Positions 55,818-63,780 of a stretch of 64,000 nt of DNA are shown here, in pieces; within the stretch, counting starts at the first letter, position 1, and each line of letters starts with the position of its first letter. The DNA is from Hydrogenophaga sp. (GTDB lineage Bacteria; Pseudomonadota; Gammaproteobacteria; Burkholderiales; Burkholderiaceae_C): the NCBI RefSeq assembly GCF_026125825.1, contig NZ_JAHCKK010000005.1, positions 40,906 through 104,905 on the forward strand, in the 5' to 3' direction. The notes under the pieces were generated by a model, which was given only the letters and a program-made list of their open reading frames with translations, was not told the DNA's origin and searched no databases. The position numbers and the translations under genes are program-made.

Positions 55818-58465
55818 AGCCGGTGGCCCGCCTGCTCTCGCTTCCGGCGCGCTGGCTGGCGCCCTTTCTGCTGGCGGCCTTCGCCCTCACGACCACGGGC
55901 GTGAACCTGTTGCTGGAGTGGCGCGAGGTCGATCAGCAGGTGACCGACAACGAGACGCGGCGCCTGCGCGAACGCCTTGGGGTCGAGCAGAGCCGGCTGA
56001 GCGCCCAGACCGGCAATCCCAACTCGCTGCTGGTGCGCCGGCTGGTGGGCGGGCTGGGCCTGTACAGCGGCATGCAGCACGCCTATCTGATCGACGCCCG
56101 GGGCACGGTGCTGGCGTCGCTGATGCGCGCCGACATCGGCCTGCCTTTCGTCGATCTCCAAGGCCTGTACCCCGAACTCGCCGGGGTGAAGCCCCTGCTG
56201 GCCGAACCCATGGCCGGGGCCACCTTGCAGGTGGCCCGCCCGGCCGGATCGGCGCTGCTGTTCGGGCGGGCGGCGCTGGAGCCGGGGCACGAGTTGCTCA
56301 CCGTGGTCGACCTGAGCCAACCCATGGCCGTGCGCTTCGCCGGCATGCGCACGCAGGTGATGCGCGAGGGCCTGGTCCTGCTGGCGCTGGTGGGGCTGCT
56401 CGCGCTGCTGCTGCACTGGGTCTGGTTCCGGCGCGCCGAGCAACTGGCCCGCGCGCTCACGGCCATGGGCGAGGGCCAGTTGCAGGCGCGCACCGGGCTG
56501 CAGGGGCGCGACGAGCTTGCGCTGATCGGCGCGGCCGCCGACCGCATGGCCGAGCGCCTGCAGGCCAGCCACGCGCAGCTGCAGCGCATGAACGACGTGG
56601 TGGACCGCTCGCCGCTGGTGGTGATCGAGTGGTACAACGTGGTCGGCTGTCCCATCCACTACGTGAGCCCCTCGATCGCCCAGTGGGGCTATGCACCCGA
56701 GCCGCTGCTGCAGGGCCGCATGACCTACGACGACCTGATCCACCCCGACGACGTGGACCAGGTCAACGCCGAGATCGAGGGCTACCTCCAGCACGGCCCG
56801 GACGCCTACCGCCAGGAGTACCGCCTGCGCTGCGCCGACGGCCGCTGGATCTGGATCGACGACCGCAGCGCGCTCACCCGCAACGCCCAGGGCGAAGTCA
56901 CGGCCATCAGCGGGGTGCTGCTGGACATCACGGTGCAGAAGGAAGCGCAGATCGCGCAACGCGAGCAGGCCGAGTTCCAGCGGCTGTTCTACGAGTTGCC
57001 GCTGATCGGCATGGCGATCTCTTCGCCCCACAGCACCCGGTGGCTGCAAGTCAACGACCGGTTGTGCCAGATCCTGGGTTATTCCCGCGAGGCGCTCCTG
57101 CAACGCACCTGGTCGGACATGACCCCGGCACCCGACCTGGAGCGCAACCTTGCGCTGCTCGATCGCATGAAGGCGGGCCTGACCGACAGCTACCAGATGC
57201 ACAAGCGCTTCAGGCGCAGCGACGGCAGCCTCGTGCACACGGAGATCCACGTGCGAGCGGTGCGCGAGCCCGATGGCGCGCTCAAGCATCTGTTCTCCAT
57301 CGTGCAGGACGTCACCGAGCGGCTGCAGACCAGCCAGGCGCTGAACGACCAGAAAGGCCTGCTGGAGCAAGCCGAGGCCATGGCGGGCCTGGGCAGCTGG
57401 CTGTACGACTCGCAGACCAAACACATCTGGTGGTCGCGCCAGATGTACCGCAACATCGGCCGCGACATGGCGCTGGGCCCGCCGCCCACCCTCAAGGACT
57501 ACCTTGACTGCCTGCACCCGGACGACCGCGAACGCGTGGCGCGTTTCATGAGCGCCATGCCGAGCAACCGGGGCCGCCTGCACGCCGAGTTCCGCCGCCA
57601 CCCCTCGCTCGGGCCCGAGCGCTGGTTCCGCGGCGGCGTCGAGTGCCGTGTCCTCGCGGAGAACGCCGGCCACCACTACAGCGGCACGCTGCTGGACATC
57701 ACCCAGATCAAGCAGGCGCAGATGAACCTGGAGCGCATCAACGCCCGGCTGGAACAGCGCGTGGCCGAGCGCACCGAGCAGCTCAGCGCGGCCAACCGCG
57801 AGCTCGAAGCGTTCTCGTACACCGTCTCGCACGACCTGAAGGCGCCATTGCGCGGCATCGACGGCTACAGCCAGCTGCTGCTGGAGGAGCACAGCGAGCG
57901 GCTGGACGAAGAGGGCCGGCAGTTCATTGGCCGCATCCGGCGCGGCGTGCAGCAGATGGGCGCGCTGATCTCGGACCTGCTGGACTATTCGCGCATGGAG
58001 CGCCGCACCATGGAGCACCAGGCCGTGGAACTGGGCCCGCTGCTGGACCTGGTGCTCGAAGGGCACGCCGCCGACATCCAGGCGGCCCGCACCGAGGTGA
58101 GCCTGCAGCTCGAACCCATGACCTTGCAACTCGACCGCGAGGGTCTGGCGGTGGTGCTGCGCAACCTGGTTGGCAACGCCATCAAGTTCAGCCAGGCCCG
58201 CCAGCCACCCCGGGTGGAGATCGGCTCGCGCAGCGAGGCGGGGCGGCGCATCCTCTGGGTGCGCGACAACGGCGTGGGCTTCGACATGAAGTACCACGAC
58301 CGCATCTTCGGCATCTTCCAGCGCCTGCAGCGCGCCGAGGACTACGCCGGCACCGGCGTGGGCCTGGCGCTGGTGGCCAAGGCGATGCAGCGCATGGGCG
58401 GGCGCGTGTGGGCCGAAAGCGCGCCGGGCCAGGGCGCCACGTTCTTTCTGGAGTTCCCGCCATGA
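55814..58465 (+). CDS. Membrane histidine kinase with three PAS domains
   Basis: 883 residues. Two transmembrane helices (about 15-34 and 186-204) enclose a 150-residue periplasmic sensor region, then a HAMP-like segment (205-255). Three PAS/PAC units follow (about 262-375, 388-503, 520-632), each with typical closing motifs such as ISGVLLDITVQKE, FSIVQDVTERLQ and YSGTLLDITQIKQ. Phosphoacceptor His673 in YTVSHDLKAPLRG, ATPase with NLVGNAIKFS, VRDNGVGFD, IFGIFQRLQ and GTGVGLALV. Overlaps the upstream lipoprotein and downstream response regulator starts by ATGA. Likely senses redox or a ligand presented by the lipoprotein. Confidence 0.9.
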   Translation: MKPVARLLSLPARWLAPFLLAAFALTTTGVNLLLEWREVDQQVTDNETRRLRERLGVEQSRLSAQTGNPNSLLVRRLVGGLGLYSGMQHAYLIDARGTVLASLMRADIGLPFVDLQGLYPELAGVKPLLAEPMAGATLQVARPAGSALLFGRAALEPGHELLTVVDLSQPMAVRFAGMRTQVMREGLVLLALVGLLALLLHWVWFRRAEQLARALTAMGEGQLQARTGLQGRDELALIGAAADRMAERLQASHAQLQRMNDVVDRSPLVVIEWYNVVGCPIHYVSPSIAQWGYAPEPLLQGRMTYDDLIHPDDVDQVNAEIEGYLQHGPDAYRQEYRLRCADGRWIWIDDRSALTRNAQGEVTAISGVLLDITVQKEAQIAQREQAEFQRLFYELPLIGMAISSPHSTRWLQVNDRLCQILGYSREALLQRTWSDMTPAPDLERNLALLDRMKAGLTDSYQMHKRFRRSDGSLVHTEIHVRAVREPDGALKHLFSIVQDVTERLQTSQALNDQKGLLEQAEAMAGLGSWLYDSQTKHIWWSRQMYRNIGRDMALGPPPTLKDYLDCLHPDDRERVARFMSAMPSNRGRLHAEFRRHPSLGPERWFRGGVECRVLAENAGHHYSGTLLDITQIKQAQMNLERINARLEQRVAERTEQLSAANRELEAFSYTVSHDLKAPLRGIDGYSQLLLEEHSERLDEEGRQFIGRIRRGVQQMGALISDLLDYSRMERRTMEHQAVELGPLLDLVLEGHAADIQAARTEVSLQLEPMTLQLDREGLAVVLRNLVGNAIKFSQARQPPRVEIGSRSEAGRRILWVRDNGVGFDMKYHDRIFGIFQRLQRAEDYAGTGVGLALVAKAMQRMGGRVWAESAPGQGATFFLEFPP

Positions 58466-58893
58466 TCGCCGTCAAGCCCCAGCCGCCCATCCTGCTGGTG
58501 GAGGACAACCCGATGGACATGGACCTCACCCTGCGGGCCTTCAACAAGCGCAAGTTCTCCAGCACCATCCACGTGGCGCGCGACGGCGAGGAGGCGCTGG
58601 CCTGGATGGCCCGCTGGGAGGCGGGCGAAGGCCTGCCCTCGGTGATCCTGCTCGACCTCAACCTGCCGCGCGTGCATGGCCTGGACGTGCTGCAGCAGCT
58701 CAAGGACCATCCCCGCTTTCGCCGCATTCCTGTGGTGATATTGACATCGTCGCGGGAGGACAGCGACCTGAAGTCCGCCTACGATCTCGGGGTGAGCTCG
58801 TACATCGAGAAACCGGTGAGCTTCAGCAAGTTCATCGAGGTGGCCGAGCGCATTGAGCTGTACTGGTGCGTGCTCAACGAGCGGCCCTATTGA
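58462..58893 (+). CDS. Single-domain response regulator
   Basis: 143 residues, receiver domain only. Acidic pocket Glu14/Asp15 (LLVEDNPMD), phosphoacceptor Asp65 (VILLDLNLPR), Thr95 (VILTSSRED) and Lys117 (YIEKPVS). A Rcp1-like C-terminal extension (SKFIEVAERIELYWCVLNERPY) follows. No output domain, so it probably passes the signal by protein contact. The ATG overlaps the kinase stop (ATGA). Confidence 0.93.
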   Translation: MIAVKPQPPILLVEDNPMDMDLTLRAFNKRKFSSTIHVARDGEEALAWMARWEAGEGLPSVILLDLNLPRVHGLDVLQQLKDHPRFRRIPVVILTSSREDSDLKSAYDLGVSSYIEKPVSFSKFIEVAERIELYWCVLNERPY

Positions 58894-58918
58894 CCACACA
58901 CCCAGGAATGGAGCGACC

Positions 58919-59365
58919 ATGCTGAAAATTCTGATCCCCGTCGACGGTTCCTCGCACGCCCTGCGGGCTGTGCACCACGCACTGCAGCTCGTGGGCGCGG
59001 GCCTGAAGGCGCGCTTCGTCGTGGCGAACGTGCAGGAGGCGGCCAACCTCTACGAACTGGTGGTCGCGCACGATCCAGCGGTGCTGCAGCAGGTGAGCGA
59101 GGCCGCCGGGCGCGATCTCGTGCGCCCGGCGGTCGCCCTGCTCAGCGCCGCAGGGCTGCAGGTCGAGTCGGCCGTGGCCAGCGGCGACCCGGCCCACCGC
59201 CTGGCCGAGATCCTGGAGGCCCACGGCTGCGACGCCGTCATCATGAGCACGCGCGGCGGCGGTCTGCGCTCGGCCGTGCTGGGCTCGGTGTCGCAGGACA
59301 TGGTGCAGCGCTCGCCGGTGCCCGTGACCCTGGTGAAGGTGCCTGAGGACGCGACGCCCGACTGA
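58919..59365 (+). CDS. Universal stress protein (UspA family)
   Basis: 148 residues from the ATG at 58919, 25 bases after the response regulator, with GGAG upstream. UspA fold: MLKILIPVDGSSHALRAV at the N terminus, FVVANVQEA, and a C-terminal ATP-binding-like loop STRGGGLRSAVLGSVSQDMV then VPVTLVKVP. The Gly pattern fits the nucleotide-binding subgroup. Likely part of the same operon as the sensor kinase, linking it to stress or energy sensing. A terminator-like hairpin follows. Confidence 0.9.
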   Translation: MLKILIPVDGSSHALRAVHHALQLVGAGLKARFVVANVQEAANLYELVVAHDPAVLQQVSEAAGRDLVRPAVALLSAAGLQVESAVASGDPAHRLAEILEAHGCDAVIMSTRGGGLRSAVLGSVSQDMVQRSPVPVTLVKVPEDATPD

Positions 59366-59389
59366 CGCCTGCGGCAGCACCGCATCGAG

Positions 59390-59409
59390 GAGCCGGCCCA
59401 GGCCGGCTC
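59390..59409 (+). terminator. Hairpin terminator of the kinase/UspA operon
   Basis: Perfect stem GAGCCGGCC-CA-GGCCGGCTC starting 25 bases after the UspA stop, followed by TTCG and a weak T-rich stretch. The rest of the 98-base gap before 59464 is pyrimidine-rich and shows no other signal. Confidence 0.55.
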
Positions 59410-59463
59410 TTCGCTCGTTCAACGATCGCCTATCGGTTTTTCTCCCCTTTCCCCTCTCTGCCT

Positions 59464-60549
59464 GTGACCCTCCTGTTTGCCGCCCCCGATGCTTCCGGCG
59501 CACTTCGCTTTATCGGCGAAGTCGAGCGCGGGGCCGTCTGCGGCTGTTCGTGCCCGGTGTGTGGCAGTGCGCTGGTGGCGCGCCAGGGCGCTGCCAACGA
59601 GTGGCACTTTGCGCACGAGGCCTCGCAGGAGCGGCCCGAATGCGAGACCGCGGCAGACCGCATGTTGCGCCGTCTCATGGTCGAGCACGTGCAGACCCGT
59701 GGCGAGGCCGGGGGGCTTTCGCTGCCACCGTACCAGCAGCGGGTGGCGATCGTGCGCGCGCTGATCAACGTGCACGAAGACGTGCAATGGGGTGCCCAGG
59801 CCATGGGCGGCCTGCAATGGCGGGCCGAAGCGGCGCCTGACGAACCGGTGGCGCAGGCGCGGCTCGACACCGGCGCGGACCTGCACCTGTTCGTGATGGT
59901 CGGCGAGGGCCAGCTCCCGCCGCCCCAGACCGGCTGCGCGCAGCTGGTGTTTCGCTGCCGCCTGCCCCCGGGCTCGGTGTTGCGCGATCGCCAGGCGGCC
60001 GAGCAGTACCTCGCGCAGCACGGCGAGCTTGCCTGGGCCCACCACCCGGACACGCTGGGCCTGGTCGCTGCCGCGCAGGCCCGGCTGGAGGCGCGCAGCC
60101 GCCAGATCTACGCCAACTGGCTTGCCATGGCCGACGCCGCCGGCGGCCCGGCCACCGTCGTCGATGCCCGCCCGCCGCCGCTGTTCTACGGGCCGAGCAC
60201 ACGGCCCGATCCGAGGCAGGCGCCGCGTTACGCCTGCGCGCCCGCGCACGCGCCGAACGTCAGCTTCACGCTCTACCGGCTGTCGCCCACCGAAGCCTGG
60301 CTGCTCTACCTGCTCGAGCGCGTGGGCCCGCTCGACTGGCGCACGGCCACCGAGAAGTTTTACGCGCTGGCCCCATACCCCGGTCCTTTCGACGGTTGGG
60401 CCCAGGCCTTGCCGCCGAGCGTGGGTGTGGCCGATCTGGACGTGGGCGTCGTGCGCTGCACGGGTTTCCTGGACGCGGTCACCTACCTCTCGCGGCGCGC
60501 GCATTCCACCCGCAGCGGGCGCAATCCGCTGGCCTTCGAGGCCGTTTGA
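59464..60549 (+). CDS. CoiA-like zinc-finger protein (competence/nuclease family-like)
   Basis: 361 residues from a GTG at 59464; no ATG or Shine-Dalgarno sequence is available, and the upstream sequence is pyrimidine-rich. The N-terminal part has a CxCPxCG zinc motif and an HFAH segment (CGCSCPVCGSALVARQG, EWHFAHEASQERPECET), the pattern of CoiA-like competence proteins, which carry a nuclease-like domain. The rest (about 100-361) lacks features I recognise; it contains Pro-rich linkers and LYRLSPTEAWLLYLLERVG. Role in DNA handling is suggested, not shown. Confidence 0.72.
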   Translation: MTLLFAAPDASGALRFIGEVERGAVCGCSCPVCGSALVARQGAANEWHFAHEASQERPECETAADRMLRRLMVEHVQTRGEAGGLSLPPYQQRVAIVRALINVHEDVQWGAQAMGGLQWRAEAAPDEPVAQARLDTGADLHLFVMVGEGQLPPPQTGCAQLVFRCRLPPGSVLRDRQAAEQYLAQHGELAWAHHPDTLGLVAAAQARLEARSRQIYANWLAMADAAGGPATVVDARPPPLFYGPSTRPDPRQAPRYACAPAHAPNVSFTLYRLSPTEAWLLYLLERVGPLDWRTATEKFYALAPYPGPFDGWAQALPPSVGVADLDVGVVRCTGFLDAVTYLSRRAHSTRSGRNPLAFEAV

Positions 60550-60553
60550 GGGC

Positions 60554-61255
60554 TCAGGCGGGTCGGCCGGCCGCCGCTTCCAGCCGGGGCAGCAGCTCGC
60601 GCTGCCCCTTGGCCGTGAGCGCCAATGCCCGGCCGGTGCCGCGTTGCAGCCAGCCTTGCCGGGTGAGGTGCTGGAGGATGTCGTCCGCGAGCTGGCCCGC
60701 CAGGTGGTCGCGCCGCTCCGACCAGTCCAGGCAGGGGTAGGCGAAGCGGCGGCTGGTGCGCGGTGGCTCGGGCTGCAGGTCCAGCTGCCCCGACAGCCAG
60801 CGATGGCCGGCGTCGGTCAGGGCATAGCCCTCCGCCTGGGTGCTCAATGCCTCGCGGGCTTGCAGGGCATCGTGCAGCAGAATGCCCAGACGCCCTGCCA
60901 GGTGGCCGTAGCAGCAGCGCGCATAGCGCAGCCGCTGGCGTTCGGGGTGGGCCCAGGCCTGGTCGTGCACGTCGCGCTCGGCCACCAGGGCCAGCGCTTC
61001 GAGGGCGTGGGCGACGTCGGCGTCGGCCAGCCGGTAGTAGCGGTGGCGCCCGCGCGGTTCGCAGACCACGAAGCGCGCCTCCAGCAGCCGGGTGAGGTGG
61101 CCGCTGGCGGTGGCGGGGGTGACCGAGGCGGCCTTGGCGAGTTCGCCGGCGCTGGCGAACTCGCCGTTCATGAGGTAGGACAGCATGCGCGAGCGCGCCG
61201 GGTCGGCCACCATGGCGGCCACGCGGGCGAGGCGAGGTTCGTGCGGGGCGTTCAT
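60554..61255 (-). CDS. ArsR-type winged-helix regulator with C-terminal extension
   Basis: 233 residues from the ATG at 61255 (MNAPHEPRLARV). ArsR/SmtB helix-turn-helix: [44 protein letters not shown], wing CEPRGRHRYYRLA. The family is usually about 100-120 residues; here about 120 further residues follow, with a Cys pair (RYARCCYGHLAGRLG) and a tail FAYPCLDWSERRD with another Cys that might bind metal or sense redox. An inverted repeat CTCACGTTT-N12-AAACGTGAG lies upstream (61293-61322), a likely autoregulatory site. Confidence 0.85.
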   Translation of the reverse strand: MNAPHEPRLARVAAMVADPARSRMLSYLMNGEFASAGELAKAASVTPATASGHLTRLLEARFVVCEPRGRHRYYRLADADVAHALEALALVAERDVHDQAWAHPERQRLRYARCCYGHLAGRLGILLHDALQAREALSTQAEGYALTDAGHRWLSGQLDLQPEPPRTSRRFAYPCLDWSERRDHLAGQLADDILQHLTRQGWLQRGTGRALALTAKGQRELLPRLEAAAGRPA

Positions 61256-61292
61256 GGGGCCAGCGTAACGCAGTGCGGGACGCGCAAACCCT

Positions 61293-61322
61293 CTCACGTT
61301 TCGGTGCGGGCCAAAACGTGAG
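61293..61322. promoter_or_regulatory. Operator-like inverted repeat upstream of the ArsR-type gene
   Basis: 9-base perfect arms CTCACGTTT and AAACGTGAG with a 12-base spacer, 37 to 67 bases upstream of the ArsR-type start. Fits an autoregulatory dimer site. Confidence 0.5.
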
Positions 61323-61452
61323 CAAGGTGCGTCAGGCGCCTTGTCCCCCTTCCTGCGGCACGGTCCTCGCGGTCTCGGGCAGTTCATCGCGGTTGACATC
61401 GATCTTGCGCCCGGCGGGCAGGCGCGCGCGCGTCAACGCTTGCACATCCAGC

Positions 61453-61479
61453 GGGGCGCAACGGGGCGCAACGGGGCGC
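61453..61479. repeat. Short tandem repeat GGGGCGCAAC x2.7
   Basis: Two full copies of the decamer at 61453-61472 plus the first seven bases at 61473-61479. Lies between the ArsR-type and cytochrome genes, which otherwise show no coding sequence in 61323-61503. Probably replication slippage. Confidence 0.5.
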
Positions 61480-61503
61480 TTGCGAGGTGAAGGCGAGAGA
61501 ACC

Positions 61504-62406
61504 TCAGCCCTTGGGCCGAGCTGGCAAGGTCTTCAGATAGAGATAGAGCGCGTTGAGATCGGTATCGCTCATGGCCCGCAGCGACTCGAAGGGCATGACC
61601 TGCACCGCCTGGCCGTCCGGGCGTTGCCCGCTGCGGAACATCTTCGCCAGGGACGCCGCGTCCGGGTAGCGCGCCATCGCGCTGTCTTCGCCCGGCGTCA
61701 GGTTGGCGGCAGCGGGCCAGTCGGGCGGGCCACCGGGCACCTTGCCGCCCGCCAGGCCGGCGCCGTGGCAGCCGATGCACATGTTGGCCACGTAGGCACC
61801 GTGTTCGACCGTCACGCCCTCGGGCACCGGCTGCTGAGGTGGCAGGGTGTGGTCGATGCGGGACGCGGCATCGGGGATCGCGCCCAGGCCGTAGAGCACG
61901 CGCACCGGCAGCGGCAAGTCCACGATGGCGCCATGGCCGGCCGTGGGGGGCAGCGAGCGCACATAGGCCACGAGCGAGGCCAGGTCGGCGTCGGTGAATC
62001 GGTTGTAGTCTTCGCTGGGCATCACCATCAGCGGGCGGCCTTGCGGGCTCACCCCGTGGCGGATGCTGCGCACCCAGTCCTGCGGCTGGTACGCGGCCAC
62101 CACCCCCTGCGCGCCGGTGGTGATGTTGGGGCCCGCGATGCGCATGCCCTTGCCATCGTCGAGGAACATGCGGCCAGCGCCGTTGGCGCCGTGGCAGTCC
62201 ACGCAGCCGCGCGAGGCATAGAGGTACCTGCCGCGTTCGATCGACGCCGCATCGTCGCGCAGCGCCACCGCCGGCACCGCGACTTCCACGCGGCGTTGCA
62301 TCTTCTGCTGCGCCAGGTACAGGCCCAGCCCCACCAGCAAGGCGGCCAGGACGACCAGCGCCCCGAGCACACCGAGCACCCCACGCATCCACGTCTTTCT
62401 CGCCAT
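61504..62406 (-). CDS. Membrane-anchored diheme cytochrome c
   Basis: 300 residues from the ATG at 62406, with GAGGAG seven bases upstream; earlier in-frame starts have none. N-terminal transmembrane helix about 8-30 without an obvious cleavage site, then two c-type heme domains: CVDCH at 68-72 and CIGCH at 210-214. Candidate axial Met residues occur as VMPSEDY and VMPFES. The pattern fits alcohol- or aldehyde-dehydrogenase cytochrome subunits and other periplasmic electron carriers. No dehydrogenase partner adjoins it. Faces the periplasm. Confidence 0.88.
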   Translation of the reverse strand: MARKTWMRGVLGVLGALVVLAALLVGLGLYLAQQKMQRRVEVAVPAVALRDDAASIERGRYLYASRGCVDCHGANGAGRMFLDDGKGMRIAGPNITTGAQGVVAAYQPQDWVRSIRHGVSPQGRPLMVMPSEDYNRFTDADLASLVAYVRSLPPTAGHGAIVDLPLPVRVLYGLGAIPDAASRIDHTLPPQQPVPEGVTVEHGAYVANMCIGCHGAGLAGGKVPGGPPDWPAAANLTPGEDSAMARYPDAASLAKMFRSGQRPDGQAVQVMPFESLRAMSDTDLNALYLYLKTLPARPKG

Positions 62407-62463
62407 CGCGCTGCTCCTCGTTGCGCTGCCCAGCACAGGCCATGCCGCGCCCGCGCGCGGCGG

Positions 62464-63039
62464 CTAGGGCAAGGTGGTGCCGGTGGGCCTGGCCGGCGCC
62501 TGCCAGCGGAAGAACATCGGGTACACACGCTCCACCACCGGCCCGTTGAAGTCCCAGCCCACGCACTGGCCCAGGTGCGCGGGCGGGCGGCCGTCGCCCT
62601 TGGGCGCGAATGCGCCCGCGTCTGCGCAGGTCTGGAAAGCCGCCGTGGCGAGATTGAACAGCAATTCGCGCAGGTGCGTGCAGCCCTGGACGTCGCCCAG
62701 GTGACGCTGGATGGTCTGGCGCCAGCCGCGCCCGAGCACCTCGCCCACCATGCGCTGCAATTGGGGCATCGCCTGCGGGCAGGGGCTGTGCGGGAAGGCG
62801 TCCATGGCCACGTCGACGGCGTGGATCACCATGCTGTCGTCGAAGGTGACGCGCAGGCGCATGTGATGGATGGGCTCGCCCGCCAGCCAGCGGCCTTCGT
62901 CGTGGATGTCGATGTCGTGGGGCTTGCTGTCGTGCAGTTCACCCTCGACCTCCCACAGGCCGTCGTCGCGCCGAAAGCCCTGGTAGGTGACGCGCCGGGT
63001 GTGCATGGGCGTGCGGGGAGCGGGAGTGGGCAGGGGCAA
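62464..63039 (-). CDS. DUF2889 family protein
   Basis: 191 residues from a TTG at 63039 (codes MPLPTPAPRTPMHTRR), preceded by GGAGA at a normal distance; the ATG at 63006 would trim 11 residues. The family pattern includes TRRVTYQGFRRDDGLWEVEGEL and DIDIHDEGRWLAGEPIHHMRLRVT, plus CPQAMPQLQRMVG and a later Cys cluster (LGDVQGCTHLRELLF, ATAAFQTCADAG). DUF2889 proteins are beta-proteobacterial and often sit near aromatic degradation genes; function undefined. Not in an operon with the cupin, which is divergent. Confidence 0.82.
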   Translation of the reverse strand: MPLPTPAPRTPMHTRRVTYQGFRRDDGLWEVEGELHDSKPHDIDIHDEGRWLAGEPIHHMRLRVTFDDSMVIHAVDVAMDAFPHSPCPQAMPQLQRMVGEVLGRGWRQTIQRHLGDVQGCTHLRELLFNLATAAFQTCADAGAFAPKGDGRPPAHLGQCVGWDFNGPVVERVYPMFFRWQAPARPTGTTLP

Positions 63040-63140
63040 GACAGGTTCTCCGGACAATGGGGGGGGCAGGCCCGCATTTTCCCGCCAGGCGCGTGCCCGC
63101 GCTTGCTGGCACACTGAAGACCCGACCAGGAGACCCGAAC

Positions 63141-63650
63141 ATGGCCCACGAGCATCCCCACGCGCCCCATGGACACGATCACCGCCCCGATCCGGCCTGG
63201 AAGCACGACGGCGTGCGCGTGGTCCCGGGCAACCAGCTCGATGGCAACGTGCCCTCCACCCCGGGCATGGACCGCAAGGCCGCCATCAACTTCGCGCGCG
63301 TGGGCGCGCAGAAGCTCTGGGCCGGCACCGTCACCATCCACCCCGACGCCAAGACCGGTGCCCACCACCACGGCCCGCTGGAGAGCGTGATCTACGTGGT
63401 GCGTGGCCGGGCCCGCATGCGCTGGGGCGAACAGCTGGAGTTCACCGCCGAGGCCGGCCCGGGGGACTTCATCTATGTGCCGCCGTACGTGCCGCACCAG
63501 GAGATCAATGCCAGCGCCACTGAGGTGCTGGAGTGCGTGCTGTGCCGCAGCGACGGGCAGGCGGTGGCGGTGAACCTGGACATCGAGCCGGTGGAAAAAC
63601 CCGAGCAGGTGCTCTGGGTGGACCCGACGCACCCCACCGGGGGCGTGTAG
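63141..63650 (+). CDS. Cupin domain protein
   Basis: 169 residues from the ATG at 63141 with AGGAGA nine bases upstream. Single cupin barrel: motif 1 GAHHHGPLESVIYVVRGRARMRWG (metal His, His, Glu) and motif 2 PGDFIYVPPYVPHQEINAS (metal His). The His-rich N terminus (HEHPHAPHGHDHRPDP) is unusual and may bind metal. Small cupins of this kind serve as dioxygenases, isomerases or stress proteins; no substrate can be inferred. Divergent from the DUF2889 gene with 101 bases between. Confidence 0.85.
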   Translation: MAHEHPHAPHGHDHRPDPAWKHDGVRVVPGNQLDGNVPSTPGMDRKAAINFARVGAQKLWAGTVTIHPDAKTGAHHHGPLESVIYVVRGRARMRWGEQLEFTAEAGPGDFIYVPPYVPHQEINASATEVLECVLCRSDGQAVAVNLDIEPVEKPEQVLWVDPTHPTGGV

Positions 63651-63699
63651 GCCCACCGCCCGTCCGTCGGCCATGGGCGCCGCAGGGCGAAGAAAGTTC

Positions 63700-63726
63700 T
63701 CAAGTTCGGGCGCCCCTGGCCGAAAA
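63700..63726 (+). promoter_or_regulatory. Sigma-28 (FliA) type promoter
   Basis: TCAAGTTC (63700-63707), 11-base spacer, GCCGAAAA (63719-63726). Beta-proteobacterial FliA promoters read about TCAAGTTT-N11-GCCGATAA, so this matches 14 or so of 16 positions. Predicted start near 63733, 48 bases before the ATG at 63781. Confidence 0.7.
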
Positions 63727-63737
63727 CCCGGCTAGAA

Positions 63738-63760
63738 CACCGGGCCTGTTTCGCCCGGTG
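63738..63760 (+). other. Leader hairpin downstream of the sigma-28 promoter
   Basis: Perfect stem CACCGGGC-N7-GCCCGGTG inside the predicted leader, 20 bases before the ATG at 63781. May affect transcript stability or translation. Confidence 0.4.
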
Positions 63761-63780
63761 GCCGCCGTGAGGGGTAGCCC

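Noticed and set aside
55637-58297. A very long antisense reading frame (886 codons) opposite the triple-PAS kinase
   Set aside because: High GC third positions keep the antisense frame open; the product is Arg/His/Ala-rich without domains, while the + strand carries a complete kinase.
61453-61479. Decamer tandem repeat as a CRISPR or phase-variable tract
   Set aside because: Only 2.7 perfect copies without spacers and outside coding sequence; nothing suggests regulated slippage.
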